Of a stretch of 8,937 nucleotides of DNA, positions 1-4,710 are shown one piece after another; the stretch's first letter is position 1, and the number at the start of each line of letters is the position of its first letter. Source of the DNA: an uncultured Methylobacteriaceae bacterium (GTDB lineage: Bacteria; Pseudomonadota; Alphaproteobacteria; Rhizobiales; Beijerinckiaceae); assembly GCA_937872715.1 (NCBI GenBank), contig CALMTJ010000311.1, forward strand, positions 1-8,937, in the 5' to 3' direction. The notes below the pieces were generated by a model, which saw only the letters and a program-made list of their open reading frames with translations, searched no databases and was not told where the DNA came from. A program made the translations under genes and the position numbers.

Positions 1-524
1 AGCACCCAGTCGCCGCCCGCGAGCGCGTCCGGGTCGCCGATCTCGAGCGGCTTCAGGCCGGCCGCCTTCAGCCGGAGCACGGCCAGGTCCGTGCGAGGAT
101 CGCGCAGCACGATCTCGGCCTCGATCTCCCGGTGGTCGGGCAGAGCCACCTTCACCTCCGTCATGTTCTCGATGACGTGGTTGTTGGTGACGACGAGCCC
201 CGACCCGTCCACCACGACGCCCGAACCCAGCGACCGCTGCACCCGGTCGCGGGGCATGGCCGGGCCGCCGCCGCCACCCTCCCCGAAGAAGCGGCGCAGG
301 AACTCGTCCATGCCGGCGCTGCGGCGGGTCTTCTCCGTCCGGGCGCCGTAGACGTTGACCACGGACGGCATCGCGATCCGGACCACGGGCGCGAAGGAAA
401 GGGACACCTGCTGGCGGGTCTCCGGGACGGCGCGGCTCTGCGCGGCAGCCGGGAGAGGAAGGGCCGCTACCCCGAGCCCGAGGACGGCGAGGGAGGCGAG
501 CGGCAAGCGTGTTCGGACGGCCAT
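1..524 (-). CDS. HtrA/Do-family periplasmic serine protease, N-terminal part (runs off the window)
   Basis: Reading from ATG at 524-522 gives 174 whole codons before the window edge, with no stop. Residues 1-28 form a Sec signal peptide: basic start (MAVRTR), Leu/Ala-rich core, and a likely cut after Ala-Ala-Ala28, before Gln29, so the protein acts in the periplasm. The trypsin-like fold then begins. 'SLGSGVVVDGSGLVVTNNHVI' (98-118) carries the catalytic His116, and 'RTDLAVL' (144-150) carries the catalytic Asp146. The catalytic Ser (GNSGG) and the PDZ domains would lie beyond position 1 and are not visible. A Gly-rich stretch (81-88) sits before the protease core. Family members degrade or refold misfolded envelope proteins. 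The gene starts 58 bp after the glycosyltransferase stop on the same strand and has only a weak ribosome binding site. HtrA family membership is near certain; DegP versus another paralogue cannot be decided here. Confidence 0.93.
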   Translation of the reverse strand, partial: MAVRTRLPLASLAVLGLGVAALPLPAAAQSRAVPETRQQVSLSFAPVVRIAMPSVVNVYGARTEKTRRSAGMDEFLRRFFGEGGGGGPAMPRDRVQRSLGSGVVVDGSGLVVTNNHVIENMTEVKVALPDHREIEAEIVLRDPRTDLAVLRLKAAGLKPLEIGDPDALAGGDWV

Positions 525-551
525 GACGATTCGATCCGCGGCGTTCCGGCC

Positions 552-580
552 GATATGAGACCGCGGGGCGCGGCGGTCCA
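552..580 (-). promoter_or_regulatory. Candidate sigma70-like promoter for the HtrA-type protease
   Basis: On the minus strand TGGACC (580-575, 4 of 6 matches to TTGACA) is followed after 17 nt by CATATC (557-552, 3 of 6 matches to TATAAT). This would start transcription near 545, about 20 nt before the ATG at 524. The match is modest, and the elements overlap a dyad (559-578), so this is a suggestion only. Confidence 0.28.
559..578 (-). terminator. Stem-loop just after the glycosyltransferase stop
   Basis: GACCGC (559-564) and GCGGTC (573-578) form a 6-bp GC-rich stem with an 8-nt loop, starting 4 nt past the stop codon at 583. No T-run follows on the minus strand, so it is not a classical intrinsic terminator. 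It could slow polymerase, protect the 3' end, or be chance in GC-rich DNA. It overlaps the candidate protease promoter. Confidence 0.3.
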
Positions 581-582
581 GA

Positions 583-1794
583 TCACGACCGTCGCGAGAG
601 GATCTCTCCGTAGAGCGTGAGCAGGCGCTCCGCATGACGTTCAGGCGTGAGCGGGGCCGCCCAATAGGCCGCGTAGGCGGCCGATCCCAGGCGGCGTGCG
701 AGGGCGGTGTCGGCGAGCGCCAGGAACGCCTCCGACAGCGCGCCGACCTCGGGCGCGACCACGAAGCCCGTCTCGCCGTCGCAGACCTTCTCGGACGCGC
801 CCGAGCGCTCCGAGACCACGGCCGGCAGCCCGGAGGCCAGCGCCTCGTAGACCGTGAGCGGTCCCGTCTCGAACCAGCGCGAGGGCGCCGCGACCGCCCG
901 CACGCGGGTGCGGAGCAGCGTCTCGACCTCCGCGCGCGGGCGCCAGCCAAGGATCTCCGCCTCGGGATGGGCGGCCCGGATGTCGGCCTCGGTCGGACCT
1001 TCCCCGATGAACAGGGCCGGCACCCCGGCCGCCCGCGCCGCCGCGGCGACGAGATCCGCCCCCTTCTCGCGCGCCAGCCGGCCCAGCTAGGCGATCGCGC
1101 TCCCGTCCCCGATCGCGACGGCCGGGGCCCGCTCGATCTCGCCCGGGTTGTCGATACGGTGCTGCCGGAGCGCGGCCGGCAGGAAGGGCGCCATCGTCCG
1201 GGCGCTCCGGTCGGACACGTGCACGATGTCGAAGGCGCGCCCCCGGATCGCGGCGGCGGTCGCGGCGCTGCGCAACACCCGCACGGCCTTGTGGGCGGAC
1301 GAGCGCGGGTCGCACGGTACGGCCAAGCAGGAGAGCGACAGAGGCCGCAGCCGGCAGGGCTCCTCCCGGTCGAACCGGTAATAGACCCCGTTCGGGCAGG
1401 CCACGAAGTAGTCGTGCAGCGTGACGACGAGCGGGTGCCCGGACGCGAGCAGGACGGGAAAGATGCTGGGCGAGAACGCCCGCGTCCACTGATGGAGATG
1501 CAGCACGTTGTCGGGCGGCAGCCCCGCCACCACGTCGCGGAGGCGGCGCGAGGTCTCCCGGCTCCAGATGCCCGACGCGGCGCCGGCCAGCGCCGGCCGG
1601 TCCCACACGTCCGTGAGACCGAGGCCGAGATGCCGCACGGCCCCGTCGGCGAGGCGCGGGTCGGCCGGCGTGCCGAGACCGCTGAGATAGGTGACGCGGG
1701 CGCCCGCCTCCGCCAAGGCCAGCGCCGACCGGATGGCGACGGCGGGGGCGCCGCCTGTCGCGGCCGCGTGGTCGGCGATGATGGCGACGTTCAT
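583..1794 (-). pseudogene. GT4-type glycosyltransferase interrupted by one in-frame TAG codon
   Basis: ATG at 1794-1792 opens a frame of 403 codons ending at TGA 585-583, broken only by TAG at codon 236 (1089-1087). The protein is a GT-B fold, family 4 glycosyltransferase that would move a sugar from an activated donor to a glycan or lipid acceptor. N-terminal part: 'MNVAIIADH...TGGAP' (1-17), 'LHDYFVACPNG' (126-136), conserved Cys147, Cys156 and Cys161. Text continues directly after the stop: 'LGRLAREKGADLV', the usual opening of the donor-binding domain, then 'FIGEGP', and 'SRWFETGPLTVYEALASGLP' with the family E-x7-E pair at about Glu309 and Glu317. Both halves look intact and no frame change is needed, so this is a recent nonsense change or a sequencing error. 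If real, the product stops at 235 residues without its sugar-nucleotide domain. It lies 70 bp after rplQ with no clear ribosome binding site. Sugar and acceptor are unknown. Confidence 0.88.
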
Positions 1795-1837
1795 GCGAGC
1801 CGGAGACTCGCACGAGGGTGGTTACGGGGAGGTGCCC

Positions 1838-1862
1838 GGCGCCGGACGGCCGGTCAGGCGCC
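1838..1862 (-). terminator. Stem-loop immediately after rplQ, possible end or attenuator of the ribosomal transcript
   Basis: GGCGCC (1857-1862) pairs with GGCGCC (1838-1843). An inner 3-bp GTC/GAC stem (1853-1855 with 1845-1847) closes a 5-nt loop. The hairpin begins 2 nt after the rplQ stop codon. No T-run follows on the minus strand, so its role as a rho-independent terminator is uncertain; it may protect the 3' end of the message. Confidence 0.42.
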
Positions 1863-1864
1863 CT

Positions 1865-2281
1865 CTATTCGCCGTCCGCGTCGCTTTTCATGGTCGGGCC
1901 GGAATCCCGGCCCTTGGCGTCCACGTCGCGATCCACGAACTCGATCACGGCCATCGGCGCGTTGTCGCCCTGGCGGAAGCCGGCCTTCAGAACGCGCGTG
2001 TAGCCGCCCGGCCGCTCCTTGTAGCGCGGCCCGAGCACGGCGAAGAGCTTCTTCACGGTGGCGTCGTCGCGGAGCTGCGCCATGGCGTTCCGCCGCGCGT
2101 GCAGGTCCTCGCGCCGGCCGAGGGTGATCAGCTTCTCGATCACCGGCCGGAGGTCCTTCGCCTTCGGAAGGGTCGTGACGATCTGCTCGTGCTTGATGAG
2201 CGCGGCGCACATGTTGGCGAACATCGCCTTCCTGTGCTCGGCCGTGCGGTTGAACCGCCGGCCACGAAACCCGTGACGCAT
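1865..2281 (-). CDS. rplQ: 50S ribosomal protein L17
   Basis: This 138-residue protein is L17, a component of the large ribosomal subunit near the exit tunnel. The start 'MRHGFRGRRFNRTAEHRKAMFANM' is the family signature, followed by 'LITLGRREDLHARRNAM' and 'GGYTRVLKAGFRQGDNAPMAVIEFVDRD', all conserved. The tail after about residue 118 is a short acidic, variable extension ending MKSDADGE, as in other alphaproteobacterial L17 proteins. The ATG at 2281 is supported by an AGGAGA ribosome binding site at 2295-2290, 8 nt upstream. It is the last gene of the rpsM-rpsK-rpoA-rplQ cluster. The 172-bp spacer from rpoA is wide for this gene pair and is largely filled by an inverted pair of palindromic repeats. 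Confidence 0.98.
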   Translation of the reverse strand: MRHGFRGRRFNRTAEHRKAMFANMCAALIKHEQIVTTLPKAKDLRPVIEKLITLGRREDLHARRNAMAQLRDDATVKKLFAVLGPRYKERPGGYTRVLKAGFRQGDNAPMAVIEFVDRDVDAKGRDSGPTMKSDADGE

Positions 2282-2348
2282 GGTGTGGCTCTCCTGATGC
2301 TGGCGGCCGCCGTGCCAAGGTACGGCCGCTCGTTCTTTCTCGTCTTGA

Positions 2349-2374
2349 CGTCATGGCCGGGCTCGGCCCGGCCA
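2349..2374 (+). repeat. REP-like palindromic repeat, copy 1 (rpoA-rplQ spacer)
   Basis: A 26-nt unit starting CGTCATGGCCGGGCT and ending GGCCCGGCCA. Its core is a perfect 10-bp stem (2353-2362 with 2366-2375) around a 3-nt loop. It matches copy 3 (4045-4070) at 24 of 26 positions, including an identical first 15 nt, and faces copy 2 in inverted orientation. It lies between genes and in this operon would be transcribed as an RNA hairpin. Confidence 0.85.
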
Positions 2375-2403
2375 TCCACGCCTGCGCCTCATCCGGTACG
2401 AGA

Positions 2404-2429
2404 TGGCCGGGCCAAGCCCGGCCATGACG
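2404..2429 (-). repeat. REP-like palindromic repeat, copy 2, inverted partner of copy 1
   Basis: The reverse complement of this stretch matches copy 3 (4045-4070) at 25 of 26 positions. It forms its own perfect 10-bp stem (2403-2412 with 2416-2425) with a 3-nt loop. With copy 1 it makes a larger dyad: the 14 nt at 2350-2363 are the exact reverse complement of 2415-2428. The pair can therefore fold as two small hairpins or one long one. About 30 nt separate the copies. Confidence 0.85.
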
Positions 2430-2453
2430 GGGAGCGCGAGAACGCGCTTCCTG

Positions 2454-3467
2454 TCAGTAATGCTCCTCGAAGCGCTTCGCGAGGTCCTCGATGTTCTCCG
2501 GCGGCCAGCCGGCGATCTCCATTCCGAGATGCAGGCCCATTCCGGCCAGGACCTCCTTGATCTCGTTCAGCGACTTGCGTCCGAAATTCGGGGTGCGCAG
2601 CATCTCGCCCTCCGACTTCTGGATCAGGTCGCCGATGTACACGATGTTGTCGTTCTTCAGGCAGTTCGCCGACCGGACGGAGAGCTCGAGCTCGTCCACC
2701 TTCTTCAGGAGCGCCGGGTTGAAGGGCAGCTGCGGCGCCAGCGTCTGCGCCTCCTCGCGGCGCGGCTCCTCGAAATTCACGAAAACGGAGAGCTGGTCCT
2801 GGATGATGCGGGCCGCGTAGGCGACGGCGTCCTCCGGCGACAAGGTGCCGTTGGTCTCGACCGTCATGGTCAGCTTGTCCTTGTCGAGGTCCTGACCCTC
2901 GCGGGTGTTCTCGACCCGGTAGGAGACCTTCTTCACCGGCGAGAACAGGCTGTCGACCGGGATGAGGCCGATCGGCGCATCCTCGGGACGGTTGCGCTCG
3001 GCCGGGACGTAGCCCTTGCCGGCCGCGACCGTGAACTCCATCCGGATCTCCGCGCCCTCGTCCAGCGTGCAGAGCACGAGTTCCGGGTTCAGGATGTGGA
3101 TGTCGCCCGTGGTCGAGATGTCGCCCGCCGTGACGGTGCCGGGCCCCGTCTTGCGGAGCGTCAGGCGCTTGGCCGTGTCGCCCTGCATCCGGATCGCGAC
3201 CGTCTTGATGTTCAGGACGATGTCCGTCACGTCTTCCCGGACGCCCGGAATGGACGAGAACTCGTGCAGCACGCCGTCGATCTGGACGGAGGTGACGGCC
3301 GCGCCCTGGAGGGAGGACAGGAGAACCCGCCGGAGCGCGTTGCCGAGGGTCGTGCCGAAGCCCCGCTCGAGCGGCTCGGCCACCATGGTGGCGACCCGCT
3401 TCGGATCGTCGCTCTGCGCGACGTCGAGCTTGTTCGGCTTGATGAGTTCCTTCCAGTTCTTCTGCAT
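2454..3467 (-). CDS. rpoA: DNA-directed RNA polymerase subunit alpha
   Basis: This 337-residue protein is full length for RpoA, which dimerises to start assembly of RNA polymerase and contacts promoter UP elements and activators. The N-terminal domain (about 1-235) has 'EPLERGFGTTLGNALRRVLLSSLQGAAVTSV' (31-61), the dimerisation and beta-contact region. A linker precedes the C-terminal domain (about 250-325), where 'LELSVRSANCLKN' puts Arg265 and Asn268 at the same numbers as the DNA-contacting residues of E. coli alpha; 'NFGRKSLNEIKEVL' (294-307) supplies Gly296, Lys298 and Ser299. The end 'GWPPENIEDLAKRFEEHY' resembles Methylobacterium RpoA. ATG at 3467 has a weak AGGGGAA-like site upstream. 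It lies 97 bp after rpsK, a spacer holding two strong stem-loops, and precedes rplQ by 172 bp. Confidence 0.99.
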   Translation of the reverse strand: MQKNWKELIKPNKLDVAQSDDPKRVATMVAEPLERGFGTTLGNALRRVLLSSLQGAAVTSVQIDGVLHEFSSIPGVREDVTDIVLNIKTVAIRMQGDTAKRLTLRKTGPGTVTAGDISTTGDIHILNPELVLCTLDEGAEIRMEFTVAAGKGYVPAERNRPEDAPIGLIPVDSLFSPVKKVSYRVENTREGQDLDKDKLTMTVETNGTLSPEDAVAYAARIIQDQLSVFVNFEEPRREEAQTLAPQLPFNPALLKKVDELELSVRSANCLKNDNIVYIGDLIQKSEGEMLRTPNFGRKSLNEIKEVLAGMGLHLGMEIAGWPPENIEDLAKRFEEHY

Positions 3468-3496
3468 AGCGGATATTCCCCTCGGAATGCGGGATC

Positions 3497-3522
3497 AGGG
3501 CGGCGCGGATGGCGCCGGCCCT
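3497..3522 (-). promoter_or_regulatory. Strong stem-loop in the rpsK-rpoA spacer (rpoA leader side)
   Basis: AGGGC-GGCGC (3497-3506) pairs with GCGCC (3512-3516) and GCCCT (3518-3522), giving ten base pairs with one bulged base (3517) and a 5-nt loop (3507-3511). It ends about 30 nt before the rpoA ATG on the minus strand. It could affect rpoA translation or mRNA processing. Function is inferred; GC-rich DNA makes chance stems common. Confidence 0.4.
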
Positions 3523-3542
3523 GCGGATAGGTGCGGCTGATA

Positions 3543-3558
3543 CGGGGCTCGCGCCCCG
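3543..3558 (-). promoter_or_regulatory. GNRA-capped hairpin right after rpsK
   Basis: In the minus-strand RNA, CGGGGC-GCGA-GCCCCG forms a 6-bp all-GC stem closed by a GCGA tetraloop, a member of the extra-stable GNRA class. It begins 6 nt after the rpsK stop codon at 3565. No T-run follows, so it more likely stabilises a processed 3' end or causes partial attenuation before rpoA than terminates fully. Confidence 0.45.
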
Positions 3559-3564
3559 CGATGC

Positions 3565-3954
3565 TCAGACGCGGCGACGCTTGCGCGGCCGGCAGCCGTT
3601 ATGCGGGATCGGCGTCACGTCGCGGATGGAGGTCACCGTGAACCCCGTCGCCTGGAGCGCGCGCAGGGCCGATTCGCGGCCGGAGCCCGGACCCGAGACC
3701 TCGACCTCGAGGGTCCGCATGCCGTGCTCGGATGCCTTGCGGGCCGCGTCCTCGGCCGCGACCTGGGCGGCGTAGGGCGTCGACTTCCGCGAGCCCTTGA
3801 ACCCCATGGAGCCGGAGGACGACCAGGAGATCGTGTTCCCCTGAGCGTCCGTGATGGTGATCAGGGTGTTGTTGAACGAGGCGTGGACGTGCGCGACGCC
3901 CGACACGATGTTCTTCCGCTCGCGCCGTTTGACGCGGGTCGCTTCCTTGGCCAT
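3565..3954 (-). CDS. rpsK: 30S ribosomal protein S11
   Basis: This 129-residue protein is S11, which sits on the platform of the small subunit and shapes the mRNA exit region. It is full length. Family blocks appear in order: 'NIVSGVAHVHASFNNTLITITDAQGN' (15-40), 'SSSGSMGFKGSRKSTPYAAQVAAEDAA' (45-71), 'VEVSGPGSGRESALRALQATGF' (84-105), and the C-terminal 'RDVTPIPHNGCRPRKRRRV'. ATG at 3954 is preceded by a good GAAGGA ribosome binding site about 8 nt upstream. It follows rpsM by an unusually long 203-bp spacer containing an inverted pair of palindromic repeats, and precedes rpoA by 97 bp. Co-transcription with both neighbours is likely from strand and conserved order. Confidence 0.99.
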   Translation of the reverse strand: MAKEATRVKRRERKNIVSGVAHVHASFNNTLITITDAQGNTISWSSSGSMGFKGSRKSTPYAAQVAAEDAARKASEHGMRTLEVEVSGPGSGRESALRALQATGFTVTSIRDVTPIPHNGCRPRKRRRV

Positions 3955-4044
3955 GTCTTCGATCCTTCAGGCGCGCCCGTCATTCCAGGCGCTCGGGATG
4001 GAGGTGATCAGTCGGGGAGTGGCGAGTGAGCCAACCCTGACCCG

Positions 4045-4070
4045 CGTCATGGCCGGGCTTGTCCCGGCCA
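4045..4070 (+). repeat. REP-like palindromic repeat, copy 3 (rpsM-rpsK spacer)
   Basis: The first 15 nt are identical to copy 1 at 2349-2363, and 24 of 26 positions match overall. The stem is TGGCCGGG (4050-4057) with CCCGGCCA (4063-4070) around a 5-nt loop. It is paired with a diverged inverted hairpin at 4105-4127, the same head-to-head arrangement as copies 1 and 2. Confidence 0.85.
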
Positions 4071-4104
4071 CCCCGACGCGAAGGGTTCAGCCCTCGACGT
4101 CGAG

Positions 4105-4127
4105 ACCCTCGGGTCAAGCCCGAGGGT
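4105..4127 (-). repeat. Diverged inverted partner hairpin of copy 3
   Basis: ACCCTCGGG (4105-4113) pairs perfectly with CCCGAGGGT (4119-4127) around a TCAAG loop. On the minus strand its core reads GGGCTTGACCC, sharing GGGCTTG and CCC with the other three copies. The outer arms differ on both sides in a compensating way, so pairing is kept while sequence changes. It looks like a second subfamily of the same element. Confidence 0.7.
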
Positions 4128-4157
4128 GAGTCCGCGGCGCGCAGAGCGCGCCGAGGC

Positions 4158-4526
4158 TCACTTCTTCTTGCCGGCGATCGGCTTCGACTTGCCCTTGCGG
4201 GTGCGGGCGTTGGTGTGGGTGCGCTGGCCCCGAACCGGGAGGTTGCGGCGGTGCCGGAGGCCCCGGTAGCAGCCGAGATCCATCAGGCGCTTGATGTTGA
4301 TGGAGACCTCGCGGCGGAGGTCGCCCTCGACCATGTAGTCGCGGTCGATCGTCTCGCGAATCTGCAGGACCTCGGCATCCGTGAGCTGATTGACCCGGCG
4401 CTCCGCCGGGATGGAGACCTTCTCGACGATCTCCTCGGCCTTCCTGGCGCCGATTCCGTGAATGTACTGGAGCGCGATGACGACGCGCTTGTTGGTCGGG
4501 ATGTTAACGCCTGCGATACGGGCCAC
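4158..4526 (-). CDS. rpsM: 30S ribosomal protein S13
   Basis: This 122-residue protein is S13, which lies in the head of the small subunit and forms bridges to the large subunit. The start is a GTG at 4526-4524: the protein then begins (M)ARIAGVNIPTNKR, matching other S13 N-termini, and a GGAGAGG ribosome binding site lies 6 nt upstream. The frame is open further upstream to 4646, but that part looks like no S13 and contains the leader. Conserved blocks are 'ALQYIHGIG' (18-26), 'RDYMVEGDLRREV' and the C-terminal 'GLRHRRNLPVRGQRTHTNARTRKG'; the Lys-rich end contacts tRNA in known ribosomes. It is the first gene of the cluster here. The usual secY and adk are absent upstream, where a dehydrogenase gene ends 184 bp away. 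Confidence 0.98.
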   Translation of the reverse strand: MARIAGVNIPTNKRVVIALQYIHGIGARKAEEIVEKVSIPAERRVNQLTDAEVLQIRETIDRDYMVEGDLRREVSINIKRLMDLGCYRGLRHRRNLPVRGQRTHTNARTRKGKSKPIAGKKK

Positions 4527-4640
4527 GTCAGCCTCTCCACGAGCGCCGTGTCCGACGCTCCGCCGTTCCGGACGCGTTCGCGCCCGCTCGCCCGGAAAAA
4601 GCGGCGGGCCGACACCCCGAACGGGGCATCGCGCGACTAT

Positions 4641-4658
4641 CCTCAAGCTCGATTGAGG
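4641..4658. promoter_or_regulatory. Dyad near the predicted rpsM transcription start
   Basis: CCTCAA (4641-4646) and TTGAGG (4653-4658) form a perfect inverted repeat around a 6-nt centre. It falls at about the predicted start point of the rpsM promoter (-10 at 4664-4669), so it could be a DNA operator or the first hairpin of the roughly 130-nt rpsM leader. The function is inferred from position only. Confidence 0.4.
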
Positions 4659-4663
4659 GTCGG

Positions 4664-4692
4664 CGTCTAACGGCCGCCGGACAGGATGTCAA
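4664..4692 (-). promoter_or_regulatory. Predicted housekeeping promoter for rpsM-rpsK-rpoA-rplQ
   Basis: On the minus strand a perfect -35 element TTGACA (4692-4687) is followed after exactly 17 nt by TAGACG (4669-4664), which keeps 3 of 6 bases of TATAAT. A weak -10 with a strong -35 is common in high-GC alphaproteobacteria. Transcription would start near 4657, giving a leader of about 130 nt before the GTG of rpsM. The -35 lies only 18 bp past the stop of the upstream dehydrogenase gene, which fits an independent promoter for the ribosomal cluster. Confidence 0.6.
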
Positions 4693-4710
4693 CACGGGCG
4701 AAGCGCCCCG

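Noticed and set aside
525..550. EcfG-type stress promoter (GGAAC then CGTT) before the protease gene
   Set aside because: GGAAC is present on the minus strand, but no CGTT occurs at the required 16-17 nt spacing; the position falls at the start codon.
583..1023. Independent small gene for the C-terminal half of the glycosyltransferase from GTG 1023
   Set aside because: The conserved domain begins upstream of this GTG in the same frame, directly after the TAG, and no convincing ribosome binding site was seen. It is better read as the rest of one interrupted gene.
634..2127. Long plus-strand open frame (497 codons) opposite the glycosyltransferase and rplQ
   Set aside because: Arg/Gly/Pro-rich translation with no recognisable domain, lying antisense to two genes with clear family motifs. 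It is a GC-rich shadow frame.
2309..2326. Small inverted repeat GCCGT/ACGGC in the rplQ leader
   Set aside because: Five base pairs with an 8-nt loop, which is expected by chance in DNA this rich in GC.
4527..4646. N-terminal extension of S13 to an upstream ATG at 4646
   Set aside because: The extra residues do not resemble S13, while the GTG at 4526 aligns with the usual start and has a proper ribosome binding site.
4696..4708. GGGCG-AAG-CGCCC hairpin after the dehydrogenase as an intrinsic terminator
   Set aside because: Only five base pairs, no T-run, and it abuts the -35 of the predicted rpsM promoter.
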